64,000 bases of DNA from Sabethes cyaneus (lineage: Eukaryota; Arthropoda; Insecta; Diptera; Culicidae), in contig NC_071354.1 of the NCBI RefSeq assembly GCF_943734655.1, positions 40,076,744 through 40,140,743 of the forward strand, read 5' to 3'. Under the pieces are notes generated by a model, which was given only the letters and a program-made list of their open reading frames with translations, did no database searches and had not been told where the DNA came from. Positions 9,530 through 21,593 of this stretch are shown here, piece after piece. A program made the translations under genes and the position numbers. The stretch's first letter is position 1; every line of letters starts with the position of its first letter.

Positions 9530-12170
9530 TCCTTGGACTGCCGAAACCTAGGGGTTGTTCTTTAGTTTTGTTAACAGTTAAACAGTGCATTATAGTTTGA
9601 GCAGCTCATTATTTTGTTACTCTATATTGCGTTCAAAAGAGGATATTGTAAAATTAAAATTGGCAATTGAGTTAGATTTTAGCAAAAATTGCTAACTTTA
9701 AATATGAAATATCTCCGATTAATTCAAAAAATGAATAAGTAAATGCATGAAACCTTTATAAACTGTGCTTTACGGATTGTTATGCATCGTTTTCCTAACC
9801 AGATATTGTCTAATAGACCGAAACCCTCGTCTATTAAACGAAAAGTACGCGGCTAGTGGTTCATTCGAAAAAAAAGAAAAACAAAACAAAACAGGAACAA
9901 CAGGAATTTCAATCGTTTAGAATCCGCAGATGCGGCCTATGCTAAGGCGAGTAGTCCAGCAGCGGTGGGAAACGGTTAGCGGTGGTGGAGAGATGGCGTT
10001 AATCTTGGCCAACAGATAGCGATCTGAACGAACGCGTCGAACTCACTGTTTGGACATGTGTATTGTGGTAAGCGGGAATAAATTATCAGCTTGTTTTGGA
10101 TTAGTGATTCCGAGAAGGCAATTAGCTGGAAGGCGGGTCGTTTGACTGCATTTGAAGGCGGTAGCTGTTTTGTTGAATAATTTTTTTTTGGTTTGCTATC
10201 GCACTCAGTTGATTTTCCAAAAACCACGTTTCTACCCGCGATGATGCTTCTTGTAAAAATTTCCTTTTGCAGGTATTTCATTTTAATGAAAATTGTTCTC
10301 AAACTTTAATAGCGAATTTGAGCTAAACTTGAAAGCACACAGAAAAATTCATCCGTGTTTGTAGGAATGGAGAAAGCTTCTCAGTGCAAACTAGTTGCAA
10401 TGACTATAACGATACACAGCCGTTTTTTTTTATTCCGACCCTCCCGCGAGCTAGGTTGTTCTCTCTGAGCCAAAGGACAGCGTAAATTTACTATATCACA
10501 AAAAGCTATGTTTAACTTTGTACTTACCTCATTTCCATCATCATCATCATCATCGTCATCATCGCCGTTGTCGTTGTTGGTATCCTTTTGCTGTAGCGAT
10601 CTTCTTTCCCCGTCACTTTTGTGTGCAATATTGTAATTTGAATTTAGAGTTCAGTATCGTAGTTGGTCGGTTCGTTTTAAGTGGAGAAAAATCGATTCCT
10701 TTATTCAGTCTTTTTTGTCGATTGAACCGTAAAGCTTGTAATTCATATTTCCATTGAAGCGTTCCAATTGCTGCGGTTCCATTGAATCACACCGTTAAAA
10801 ACGCATTAGATAAATCAAACATTAACCCAGGATGGTAAGGTACCTACTAAATACTAAAAGAACAATTGAAAATTGTTCTCAAATTTGATTTCAAGCACAA
10901 CAGTAGTGCTTCGTTCTCATGTTTAAATTACTTTTCCTAGAAGTGAAAATAATGATGCAGAATTTATAGTCAGCGTTCTGTTTCCGTAGTAGTTCAAACT
11001 GCTTCATTGCCGGTAAAAATAGAGAGCAGCTTTGCCAGGAAAAAGTTTTAATTTTAATTTTATTTCATTTTTTTCCTTCAGAGCGTTACCACTACAAAAA
11101 TTACCGACAAATGGAGTAGGTTGTTTTATCGAGAAAAAACTTTACCCACCGTCCGAAAGCAGCCCAATCGTACGGTGTAGCTTTTATGGAAATGGACCTT
11201 GGGATGGACGCAAACTCGTCTCTCGAGGAGATTATACACTCTTTTTTTCCCGCATCGGGATGTTTTGCAAGTAGGTAGAAGCATATTATAATAGCTGGAA
11301 AAACCCTTTGTTGCCAAAGCTCTCTCGGCTTCTGCCTTCTGCCGCACCCACAATGGAAGCTAAAATGAGTCCATTCTCCGGGGTGACAACCGGTGATAAT
11401 GTCAGTGCAAAGTGATGAACAACTTAAAACAAACCAGCACCGTTTTCTTTTGTGCGGTGCCAGCTTTACCGGTTAGGCGAGACCGACAACAGGCAACCCT
11501 TGACTCTCAATTAGGAGCTTACGTTTTTACCTACTTTACTACGAGTTTCAGGTTGTTCTAGAAGATTGCCCCCATCCTTGCGCTCTGTTCCTCCTGTTTG
11601 CATTCTCACGCAAAAGCATCTATTCGGAGAGTGAAATTTAATTAAAAAGTTTTTCCACCGGAAGCATCTTCTACGACCAAAGCGAACCGCTATCGTTTGG
11701 GAGTGATACATAGCAAAAACGATTCCCGGCGCGTCGCCGTTTGAGCCAGACCGAGAATTGATATTGACTTCCTAATGAGATTGGGTCGCGACTGTCGGTA
11801 TTGATACACCCGGCGATGGGGCAAGCTAAACTTTCGGAAGAAGCTTGTCGGTACGGTAGTGTTCGTTCGATAGGAAAATACGGAAACATGCACCACACCG
11901 GAGCGGCGGTCGGTGGCAGCCAAATGTACGGCGAAAATATTTGCACACTTTCTCTGTGATTTCATCGTATGCTTTTTTTTGTTTTGTTCGCTCGCGCGAA
12001 ACTTTGAACTGAAACGAAGAGATGACAGCCCGATGTTACCTTTGCCGACAAAGTTCGGAAACGGTCTGAGAATGTAGTGTAATCAGCAGTTTTTTTGTTA
12101 TTGGAAATGGAGAAGATTACACTGTTACGGTTGATTTTCCGGCCAGATGGAAACAGATTGTAAGTAGAAA
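9530..12170. other. Unannotated interval
   Basis: No protein motif or RNA gene was recognised on either strand. It contains a CATCAT/CATCGT microsatellite at about 10533-10570. The 11,100-11,960 part is less AT-rich and has no repeat signature, so it may be conserved non-coding DNA of a neighbouring gene. Confidence 0.4.
10533..10570. repeat. CAT-type trinucleotide microsatellite
   Basis: Uninterrupted ATC/CAT repeats followed by CGTCATCATCGCCG variants. This accounts for the polyhistidine run in the overlapping open frame. Confidence 0.8.
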
Positions 12171-12174
12171 TATA

Positions 12175-12391
12175 TGTAGAGCGAAGTCCTGTATGGCCTG
12201 ACAGGCCTCTATGCCCGGACAATGACGATTTCTCAAAAACAAGGAATGATATTTCGAAAGAATATGACAATAGTACCATTAAAGTACTATTGTTCCATTC
12301 TCTCCAAATTTTTTTTTAATTTTTTGTTCCTGAGAAATCGTCATTGTCCGGGCATAGAGGCCTGTCCAGCCATACAGGACTTCCCTCTACA
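12175..12391. mobile_element. TA-flanked palindromic MITE, 217 bp
   Basis: The left end TGTAGAGCGAAGTCCTGTAT and the reverse complement of the right end match over roughly 60 bp, including CCTCTATGCCCGGACAATGA in both arms. TA dinucleotides flank each end (12173-12174 and 12392-12393). This fits a Tc1/mariner-type target. No coding capacity. Confidence 0.8.
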
Positions 12392-12548
12392 TATCAGTTT
12401 ATTGCCAGATTGGTTATTGAATGATGATCGCATATTTTACTTCGTTTGATTTTATTTTAAAAATTATAAATCAAATTAATTTCAAAAAAAATCAGAGGGG
12501 TTGTGCACAAGACACGACCGCATAGGTGACGTAGGACTACGTAAGACT

Positions 12549-13025
12549 CTTTGTCTTACAGAGGAGGGCTCTGTAGCCGCAAGGTTCCCGAATCTGCTTT
12601 GACAAGCGAATGGTTGTGGGTTCGAATCTTAGTAGGATCAGGCCATTCGATGTCAAAGTGACTTTAGCATGGGTTTATTCTCAGGCTCCTCATCACCCTT
12701 CCTTCATGCTGAGTTCTATATTATCCAGAAGACGCTTCTTATGGTTAGTATACTAGTATGAGGACCTATTGAGGTAATGGTTTTGAACCTCAGGGGGACT
12801 CACCAGTGTTAACTATAACGAGGCGAAACAGGTTTGGTATGGTAGGACATGCATCGAAGCATGGGTAAAACCCTCCACACCTAAACACGCATAAAAAAAT
12901 ATAAGCTTATCGTTTACTCAATAACGATAAAGCACAGAAATGCAGTGCACAATACAGTATACATACACCCGGGCAACATTCCAATAGATCAATAATTTTG
13001 TGGTCAAAGTGATAAGCCCATACAA
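12549..13025 (+). mobile_element. tRNA-derived SINE family B, copy A
   Basis: It begins GGCTCTGTAGCCGCAAGGTT with an A-box-like segment and a perfect B box GTTCGAATC at 12620-12628. A body of several hundred bases ends past ACACCCGGGCAACATT. The whole unit recurs at 16531-17010, including the non-tRNA body. A tRNA-like head with a conserved unrelated tail marks a SINE rather than a tRNA gene. Confidence 0.7.
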
Positions 13026-13029
13026 AAAA

Positions 13030-13740
13030 AAAGAATCTTTGTAGCGAAAGTAGGATGTATCCATGTATGTAATAATACGATTCTTCATGTATACAACCTA
13101 CATACGTAACGTTTATGAAAGTAGTAACATTGTATAGGTTCAATCCTCAACCGATTTTGGAGTTATATCCATGAATTGATTGAATATATTTTATTAAAAC
13201 GAAACCAAGTCAGTAACTAAACCAAATAGTAAATAATTTTTTATGATCTGTTTCTACGTTGAATAGTGCTTTTTCTCAGTTAATCGGTAGACGGTACACG
13301 AGTTTTCAAAAAGTTGAGAGTTTTGCGCAACTTTTCTGTGGCTTACAAAAGAACACTGATAATAAAGCATTAACAAGCTGCAGACGTTTTGTAAGTCGCA
13401 GAAAATATCGCCCGTGACCAGAAAACTTATTACCGTCATTGGTTGGTCGTCCGGAATGGCAAAAAATTCAACTTTTCCCTCGTTGCCTGTGTTATTATGG
13501 TATTAACTGGGCAAGAAAATATAATAAACTCTTCAATCGTTGTGTGGCCCTTGAAAGGACCGATCGTTTGATTATCATAATCATCCAGCTTGCAATAAAC
13601 TTGCACTAACGCATTGAACGTAATTCTCTGTTCGGTAGATTGGAGTACCGATAACCGCTAACCAGGCACGGCTTGTTGCAACGGACCAGCCGGAAAGCTA
13701 TGCGATCAACGAAGCCGTTCGTGTATGGTCCTGAATCACG
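13030..13740. other. Unannotated interval
   Basis: AT-rich, with no coding or repeat signal beyond short open frames. Confidence 0.4.
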
Positions 13741-13749
13741 ATGAAATGC

Positions 13750-13945
13750 CACTCCAAGTGACCAGCTGCAAGTGACAGGGGATGCTTCTGGTCGTTTTGT
13801 AGTCGCGTGCAGCATATTTCCTGCCAATTCCAGAACTTCAGCAGCCAGATATTTCATCACGGCAGCGAAACGAGTGCTCCAGCTCCAACACACTGCACTG
13901 CACACACACTGCAAAAGTGCACGAGTCGAGCGTGATGTTGGCAGT
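13750..13945 (-). pseudogene. Histone H2A pseudogene fragment (copy A)
   Basis: The minus strand aligns to H2A. A trace of SRS.RA.LQ appears near 13915-13945. GAGA lies just downstream, then VMKYLAAEVLELAGN (family form VMEYLAAEVLELAGN), then in another frame the DNA matching AARDNKKTR..P.HLQL. Small indels scramble the frame around VYLA and before AARD. Most of the alpha-1 region is deleted. Copy B at 14555-14795 shares both indels, so the two derive from one already broken ancestor. Confidence 0.75.
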
Positions 13946-14554
13946 AGCTCAGCAAGCGTTTGAATAATGCTGTTCGCCGGATTGCCACGTGTTATGTACC
14001 AGAGCAAGCGACAAGAATCGGCCACACCCATTTTTCATGGTCCTTCATTCTATCATCTACGTTAAATAAAATAGAGCATTTCAATTTCAGTCTGAACAAA
14101 AGAGCAAAGTTACCAGTGAGCCGTTCTCCTTTTGCTGCCAAAGAAAAATTACGCTGCGTATTATTACTATAGCATTGGTGATGGATAAATTTGTGTTGCT
14201 AAGATGCAAAAGATGTTACTAAAACTCTTTCATTTGATTAAATCCATGGTTTCATTTATTTTGACGCTTGACCAAACACATTTACTTGGAGCTGGTATAT
14301 TTGTTGGCTGCTTCTTACCTTCCGAGACGGCCAACTCAACCAGCGCCCAGCAGCAACAAGCGAACAGAAGCGCGAGAGGTGAAAATTATTTGATAAGGTT
14401 AAGGCGTGGTTAAAATTATTTGATAAGAAGCGAACAATCAGATCAATCTAAATTAAATAGAATTAAAACCAGTCAGTGAAAATTCCTTAAATCTTCATGA
14501 ACATATGTTTCGTTCTTAAAAGAACGGTTTTTCAACGTGATATGCTGGAAATTT
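13946..14554. other. Interval between the two H2A pseudogene fragments
   Basis: No recognised gene. It contains a short direct repeat, TTAAAATTATTTGATAAG-like, near 14380-14430. Confidence 0.4.
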
Positions 14555-14795
14555 AAGCCTTCTTTTCCGTCTTCTTGGGCAGCAACAAAACAGTTTAGAT
14601 GTTGGGAAAGACACTTCTCATAGCAGTGGTGACACGGGACAGCAATTTGTTCAACTCTTCGTTGTTGCGGATGGCCAGCTGCAAGTGACGATGATCGTTT
14701 CGTTGTCGCGAGCAGCACATTTCCGGCCACTTTCAGAACTTCAGCAGCCAGATATTCCTTCACGGCAGCGAAACGAGTGCTCCAGCTCCAACATC
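14555..14795 (-). pseudogene. Histone H2A pseudogene fragment (copy B)
   Basis: The minus strand carries H2A from GAGA through EYLAAEVLKVAGN. In shifted frames it continues to HLQLAIRNNEELNKLL, PNI and the tail LLPKKTEKKA. Frameshifts and a stop after PNI disable it. It lacks the N-terminal tail and first helix. It has the same small deletion at VYLA and the same two-base insertion before AARD as copy A, in the same orientation about 0.75 kb away. It extends further toward the C-terminus than copy A. Confidence 0.8.
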
Positions 14796-14954
14796 TCGCT
14801 TGGTGAATTTGCATGTCTTCGTTGCCTTATCCATGGGAAGCAGCAACAGCTGAAGCTCGACAATTTTCGATCGGATTCTATAGGGCGTAAATTATATACA
14901 ATCATAAGGAAGCTTAACCCATAGCTTATATCGTATATATTTCTGTCATCCGTG

Positions 14955-15400
14955 CTAGGGATGCACTGACGAGGGAAGGCAAAAATATGAAATTAATTCT
15001 AATTTTCAAAATCAATTCAAAAGCAAAAATTTTTCGCAAAATTTTTAGCAAATCGATTTCCCGATCAATTGGTGTAAATATCTTGGAAATCTATTGTAAA
15101 TTGACTGAATTATAAGCCGAAGCGTGAAAACGCGTTTCTACTTTGATGACGTCTTTTCCAACAATCTATCACGAAGCGAGAATTCTGGTAAAACATAGGT
15201 TCATTATTTTCAATTTTTCAATAGTTCAACATCAAGAATCCACACTTTTCTTTATTTGGGTCAATTTTTCGAAGATTTTCCAATCGATTGGTATAAGATT
15301 ATTGAAAATCGATCGGAAAACTGCTGAGCTATTAGCGCTCAAAATCTTTCATTTTTCGTGACGCTCGCATTTTTCGATTTTTTGGAATGACACCCTATCT
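14955..15400. other. Probable old repeat ending AGGGTGTCATTCC (minus)
   Basis: The right edge read on the minus strand starts AGGGTGTCATTCCAAAAAAT, which has the look of a transposon terminus. Internal phrases such as CAATCGATTGG recur in inverted form (about 15053-15075 and 15280-15295). I could not identify a left terminus. Confidence 0.35.
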
Positions 15401-15516
15401 CAAAACTTACCGTAAGACGTAGTCCTACGTCAAAATATTCGTCAACCATCAGCCCATTATGACTATACGTGAACTAAATAATTGAATACAATCATTGTTG
15501 AATGAAGTTATGGTAC

Positions 15517-15763
15517 AGTACGACCATAGATGAGCTAAATGATTCGGTACGATCATTGTTGAATGTACTAAGAAACTTTTATAGAAAATCCAATGGTGTG
15601 GTCCTTGTTTACGGCTTGCGTTTATTTCTAGCAATTTTGACCAAATAAAGGACATTTTGCTTTACTTTCCTCGGTATACAGAGATGTAACGATCAATAAC
15701 TCTGGAATCCTTTGGAATAAAAGTGTCGTTTTGTCTCGATTAGAAGCCATGCTTATGTGGAAT
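15517..15763 (+). repeat. Dispersed repeat unit, copy 1 (about 245 bp)
   Basis: The segment from TACGACCATAGATGAGCTAA to TTATGTGGAATTC recurs at 16282-16522 with a few substitutions and an 8-base difference. A third, short piece lies at 17058-17110. Nothing is encoded. Probably part of a larger non-autonomous transposon. Confidence 0.75.
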
Positions 15764-16281
15764 TCAAATGGCATATGGGTCATTCCATCTCAAACGTACA
15801 CAAAAATCAGAAAAATTGGATCCGCCCAACAGCGATCCACCAAAGTTGGCATAATTGTTCATTCCGACCCCACAACCAATTTCCCCAGATATTATGCCGA
15901 TTGATCAATCCCCCTAGCAGTGGCGCTACTTCCATTTTTACAGATTTTCAGAAAAAGTCATTTTTCGGGTTCAAAACTCTCTGAAACAGTTTGATGTGAA
16001 GACATGCCAATATACTTTTTCTATGGATTTTTGGCCGCGCAATCGAATGATGCTATCAGTTTTTATCTAATTTATCAACATCATACATTTTTTTGCAATT
16101 TAAAACGAAAAATGCGAATATCTTAAAACACCCTCAATTTTATTTTCAAATAAATATGCTCAAAATGTTTGCCAGAAAATTCTACATAAGAATCACTTAA
16201 CTAGAAAAAAACAATATTGTTAGTTTATGAGATATGACGCTTTGAATATCGGGGGCATGCGTAATTTTAACTGAAATGGTT
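15764..16281. other. Spacer between the duplicated 245-bp units
   Basis: It starts with GGGTCATTCCATCTCAAACG, a terminus-like phrase, and has no coding potential. It may be an insertion that split a tandem array. Confidence 0.35.
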
Positions 16282-16522
16282 CGACCATAGATGAACTAAA
16301 TGATTCGGTACGATCAATGCAGTGAGAAACTTTTATAGAAAATCCAATGGTGTGGTCCTTACTTACGGCTCACGTTTATTTCTAGCAATTTTGACCAAAT
16401 AAAGGACATTTTGCTTTGCTTTCCTCGGTGTACAGATATGTAACGATTAATAACTCAGGAATCCTTTGGGACAAAATTGTCGTTTTGTCTCGATTAAAAG
16501 CCATTCTTATGTGGAATTCTAT
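16282..16522 (+). repeat. Dispersed repeat unit, copy 2
   Basis: Direct repeat of 15517-15763 in the same orientation. It is immediately followed by SINE family B copy B. Confidence 0.75.
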
Positions 16523-16530
16523 GGTAGGAT

Positions 16531-17010
16531 ATGGGGGCTCCGTAGCCCCAAGGTTATCGAGTCTGCTTTGACAAGCGAATGGTCGTGGGTTCGAATCTTA
16601 ATAGAATCAAGCCATTCGATGTCAAGTGACTTTAGCATGGGTTTATTCTCAGGCCCCTCATTTACCCTTCCTTCATGCTGAATTCTATATATTTACCCAC
16701 TGAAGCCTCTTGACAGTGCAAAAGTCCCTCCTATAAGTAAGTGTACTGATCTGTGGAACGAGGGAGTCCTCGCCAGGGACGGCTATAATATGGGATAATG
16801 CTGGTAGCGAGGAGAAAGTGGGTAAAGTAGATCAAGCTTTGAAGGAAGGGTAAACCTCAATACACAGAAGCACGCATAAAATTTAATAAGCATATCGCTC
16901 ACTCAATACCGATTATAGCAAAAAGAAATGCAGTGCAGGTCATACAGCAAACACCCGGGCGATATTACAATAGATCAACTATACTGGTCGCAGTAATGAG
17001 TCCACACATG
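16531..17010 (+). mobile_element. tRNA-derived SINE family B, copy B
   Basis: Homologous to 12549-13025 along its length. B box GTTCGAATC at 16589-16597. The shared tail includes GCATGGGTTTATTCTCAGG and ACACCCGGGC. Divergence between copies is visible, so neither is recent. Confidence 0.7.
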
Positions 17011-18060
17011 GAAAAAAATGGCAAGATATTTAATTGAAATAAAAATAGTCATTTTAGGTTCGGTACGACCATAGATGAGTTAAATGGTTGGGTACGATCA
17101 TTGTTGATGAAGTAAATATGAACAGATGAAAAGAAACGGATCGGTAAAACCACACACGAATGAAATTGCTTGATACCACTTGATGATTTTATATATCATT
17201 ATCGAAAAGATGACTTTATTTAGTGTTAATCAAGTACTAGAATATATGTATAAGTGGTAATACAGGTTTGAGCTATTTGAATTTTAGGCAGTTAAAATAG
17301 TTGATACATTTTAAACAGATTTTTAAAGCTCCAGTGTGTTCTGAAAAACCGCAATGTATTTAAGTGACACTTAATTGAATAGAAAGCAACTATTTTTTTT
17401 CTGATACCACCGCATTTAGTATGCCACCTAAGCAACACAGTTTGTCACAGAATAGTATAACATTACATACATCAAAACTTCTCTATTGCCAGAACAGCGC
17501 AAAAAATTGAAGTCTAATGAAATAACAATTGAAAGAAGTATGTGTCAGGTTAATTCATACCATTTTAAAACGTTATTATAGCATAAGCTACAACTTGTTC
17601 TTCCAGTAGTTTAAATTTAGTAATGGAGACTTAATAAAAACTTCGTATTGACATGTTGACAAAAACAAATATTATTCATTTGATATGAGCTGTCAATTAA
17701 ATTCATGTTATCACAAAATATATCAAAACCTTATTATTAAGGACACATGTTTTCAAAGTATGTTTATAGTACTCTTAAACTACTGCTTTCCATGAAGATT
17801 ATATTCTTACATGTTTTGTGTGTTACTTGGGCAGGATGTAAATATGTATGGACCATTACTTTATTTTATTATATTTATGTACTCTTATTATCTGATAAAA
17901 ATTTGTCTAGTGATTTTACGCTCAAAGTTCAAGCAGATGACAGCAATCCGGATACGGAGGAATGTTGTTGGGATCTCGCCAGGGCAAATCCCTTAATGCC
18001 AGACACAGAGATCTTTTCGCTCGCATCGCAAGTAACTTGTGAGCTGGTATGAAGTCCAAA
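17011..18060. other. Unannotated AT-rich interval
   Basis: Very AT-rich, with a fragment of the dispersed 245-bp unit at 17058-17110. The open frame at 17747-18052 has no recognisable motif. Confidence 0.4.
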
Positions 18061-18064
18061 TCAC

Positions 18065-18605
18065 GCAAGCATGTTCAAGTAGGGCTTCGTTTCGATCTAG
18101 GAGCATACTCCGCAGCATAAAGTTGACGATGTACAAAACGCTAATAAGACCGGTAGTCCTCTACGGACTTGAGACAGTAGTAACTTTGCTTACGGAAGAC
18201 ATACGTGCACTTGTCGTTTTTGAACGAAAGCTATTGCGGACTATTTTTGGCGGAGTACAAACGGAAAGCGGAGAGTGGCGGAGATGTATGAATCACGAGC
18301 TACACGCACTGTTTGGAAAGATTCCCATCGTACACCTGGCGAAAGTTGGGAGACTACGGTGGGCCGGTCACGTCTCAAGGATACCGAATGACTGTGTAGT
18401 GAAATCCGTTCTCTTCGAGAACCCCACCGACACCAGGAATAGAGGGGTTCAACGTGCACGATGGCTCGACCAGGTTGAAGCCGACTTGCGTGTGTCGAGA
18501 CGCGCAACGAATTGGCGACGAGTAGCCCAGAACCGAGTACAATGGAGAGGAATTCTTAATATGGCAAGAGCCACCCCGGCTCTCGGCTGAATAAGTAAGT
18601 ACCTA
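18065..18605 (+). pseudogene. RTE-clade retrotransposon C-terminal fragment
   Basis: One open frame of about 175 residues encodes KLTMYKTLIRPVVLYGLET, FERKLLRTIFGGVQ, GEWRRCMNHEL, RLRWAGHVSRIPND and a trailing RW.DQVEADLR segment. This is the region after the RT palm in RTE proteins. It is long and nearly intact, so this copy is younger than the others here. The same family recurs at 35035-38570 (plus) and 48120-49948 (minus). Everything upstream of the thumb is missing, consistent with 5' truncation. Confidence 0.85.
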
Positions 18606-18929
18606 TGTTCAAGTAGGGGACGCATGATTTTTAAACAATGAGGATCCTTGAAGCCCCGTCCAACTTTTACGATGAACCGAAGTTACCTACATACTTTAGA
18701 AATAATTTTCGTGCGGTGCCCGTCAAACGTCAGTTTACGGCCCAGCATAACGTCAACAGCTTTAACGTAGCCGACTCTGTTTGGCGCTTGTCCATTTGTA
18801 CTATACTCAAAATAAATGGCGTTTGAGTTTAGTGAAGCGTAATCAGTTGGTACTTATCAGTGCTTATCAAAGAATTTAGTTAACACCTTGTCACGCGTTT
18901 ACATATTTACACCTTTTTATCTAATCAGA

Positions 18930-19412
18930 TAAATGGTTTAAAGATCGGCGTAAACTAGTCGGTCAGGATTCCCAATAGCCTTTTCTGCGTCATTGAGAAA
19001 AATGATGAAAAGGGAAGGGCCAAGTGTGCTACCTTGCGGTACATCTGATTTATTTGTAAATGTAAGTGATAATTCCGATCCAAGCTTAACTTGCAAAACT
19101 CTCACGTGACAATCCGCTGTAAGGCACCCAAACGAAAAATTTAAGTTTTAAGCAGGATGTGATGATGAATTCAGTCGAATGCAGCTTCCATGTCTGTATA
19201 AATTTTATCAACTTGCGCTTCAGGATCAGTATTCCGATTCCGAATGCAGTTTGACGTAAAATCGAGAAGGTTCGCTGTCGTGGAACGATCAGAGACAAAT
19301 CCGTGCTGATCGGAGGATACATAGCGCCTCATGCTAATAACATAAACTAACATAACAGTGCTTTCAATTATTACAACTTGGACGCAGCCGATAAACTGAT
19401 AATCCCTTGCGG
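18930..19412 (-). pseudogene. Jockey-like RT fragment, antisense
   Basis: The minus strand gives SSDQHGFVSDRSTTANLL, then QVDKIYTDMEAAFD. In shifted frames it gives SDVPQGSTLGPSLFIIFLND and VYAD. These are RT motifs of the Jockey/CR1 group in correct order over about 480 bp. Frameshifts and stops make it dead. It truncates within the palm domain. Confidence 0.75.
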
Positions 19413-19489
19413 TCAACAGAGACTGTTATACTGAAAAGAGAGGCAGAAAAATAGTCTTATGTTGTGCTATGAATGTTAAGGAAAATGAA

Positions 19490-19515
19490 CAAGCATAGCA
19501 TAGCATAGCATAGTT
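19490..19515. repeat. AGCAT pentanucleotide microsatellite
   Basis: About five consecutive copies of AGCAT/GCATA. Confidence 0.8.
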
Positions 19516-19998
19516 TGACCGCCCGTGAGTTGCCTGCGATTGATCTAGATCAGCTGAAATTGCACAAAGAACCATCAGAATGATGCTTGGGAGTAGCAGA
19601 TCATTCTCAGTGTGCATTTTCTGGTGATCTAATTCTTTGTGATGATCAATAGCAAAGCTGTCCACGCCCATGCAGGTCAATTTGGGAGGGAAAGGAATGT
19701 TAGTTCGACACTTGCTGCTACTGGAGACCGAGGAATCCTCTGCATCATTCACAACTGTCACAGGAAGGAGTTGTTGTTAGTGGAAAGGAGTTGATCTGGA
19801 TCCACCGAGGCAGGTGGTGCGATCACTGACATTCTAGCTCACGTATGATTTGAAGACGTGTTTAGTAAGGTGGCCATCACGAAACTGCTATAGAAATCCG
19901 AAATATCGATTTAAGAAAAAGTAATGAGGAATCAGTTTACTGACACTGAATATGCTATCAACCTATTCGACCCGTTGGAAGTCGCGCGCGAGCAGTTA

Positions 19999-20817
19999 CA
20001 GTAATGTTCCGATTTTGTCAGCTCCCGATTTTGTCTATCCCCGATTGTGTCAGCCTATAAATTTTGTTTAACTTTTGTGCTTTGAAAAATGATTTATAAT
20101 ACTTTTCAATCTGCTTGAAACAAATCAAAATTAGAGGTCAAAATTAGGGTATTTTTTATAGTAAAAGTTCTATAGTCCCTAAACAATCACAGATAGAGGT
20201 ATACAATGTTCAGCAATGTTGTGTATTTTTACTATTTGTACAGCTTTGTAAAACAGAACAGGGTCATACAACAACTACAAAAACAGCTAAAATAGAAAAA
20301 CTGATTTTAACAATTTTTCATTTATGAGAAATAGGATTTTTCTATCTTTGATGAAGAGATAGAAGGTTACTGTCTTCAGCAAAATTTCTTGTAATAATAA
20401 GCTGTAAAACTTTGCAGAACACATCAATGTGTTATATTGAAACTTAAGACAAATACTTTTTTTAATGCACTTTTAGGGGGATTGATCAAAATTTGGATTC
20501 CGCTGGACGATAGAACTTTTAATTTTAAGAGACTCTTCTAAAGGTTCCATCAACCTAAAACCGAGTTTTCCCGCTCAAAGCTAATGCGCACCAAAAAAGG
20601 TTCTAGAGCAGTGTGCCGCGCCCGGTTCATTGAGCTTTCGGTTGACCAATTGAGGGTTAAAACTTAATTTTTAGTAGAAGTCTTCGATATTGCAAGGTCA
20701 TAGGTCTTGAATTTTGAAAAAAAAGTTTAAAAGTTTTTTTTTCCCGATTTTGTCAGTTTCCCCCCATTTTGTTAGCCCAAAATTCAATATGAGGCTGACA
20801 AAATCGGAACATTACTA
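19999..20817. mobile_element. TA-flanked pogo/mariner-type non-autonomous element, 819 bp
   Basis: Both ends carry CAGTAATGTTCCGATTTTGT in inverse orientation (the last base of the right end is changed), with TA on each outer side (19997-19998 and 20818-20819). The subterminal phrase CCGATTTTGTC repeats three times at the left. There is no transposase. A block of about 450 bp inside it (roughly 20150-20590) is homologous to 44090-44545, which lacks these termini. Confidence 0.8.
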
Positions 20818-20819
20818 TA

Positions 20820-21500
20820 TTACATATCGATAGACATTTGTTGCTATGAAAGAAAGCCGTCCTGGGAGAAACGTTGCTAAGTGTGCTCAAATGGATTCAA
20901 TATGACCTTCCAAAGAAAACAACTGTCGGACTGCAACAAGCGAGACACGGAAGAAAACGATGCTAAATTACCATACAAAACGATACTTACTAGGTAATCA
21001 CCGGTTGTATGAGACTAACGCGGATCTTCGAAAATATTCTTGCAAAGCCAGTAATTACGAAAATTAAGATAAAAAATACTACATGATACTACATAATCAA
21101 CCATCATTTGTTAATTTATATCGAAAGATATTATGCACGTGCGCGATTTACGATGGCTCAAAAACCTCGTGACAAACTTGAATTTATCATCCTTCGTATG
21201 GAATAGAGTAGCATCCTTTGAGGTTCCATAAGTGCCTATAATAGTTAATTTAATTTTTCATTCAGGTATCCATGTGCAGTATTAAGAATCGTTTTGGCCA
21301 AAGTTTTTACTATATAGCAGGAGTTATTAGGCTTACCTATTAGCTAAACCGTGTGGCTCCGTCGTCTGTACAAAACCGCGGTTTTGAGACCAGGCAGCCG
21401 GGAACCACCCAGCATCGCACCTCCTAGCTTGGTTACTCAATAGAGCATTACCAGGTATGGCCACGTGGGGGCGCTAGGTAGGGGCTTGGGATGGCTAGAG
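20820..21500. other. Unannotated interval
   Basis: No recognisable feature. A GC-richer patch at 21340-21480 may be the edge of another repeat. Confidence 0.35.
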
Positions 21501-21508
21501 CTATATTA

Positions 21509-21593
21509 GGCCGTATGTATAAAACAGTTTACTTTGCTTTCCCCATTTAAATCGTATGGGAGCATTTGCACTAACTTTTTTATTTATACGGCC
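21509..21593. mobile_element. Tiny TA-flanked MITE, about 85 bp
   Basis: GGCCGTATGTATAAAA at the left is matched by TTTATTTATACGGCC at the right. TA flanks both ends (21507-21508 and 21594-21595). It is too short to encode anything. Confidence 0.65.

Noticed and set aside
17747..18052. Hydrophobic open frame that looks like a membrane protein
   Set aside because: AT-rich sequence yields Leu/Phe/Tyr-rich peptides. It has no conserved motif and ends at the RTE fragment.
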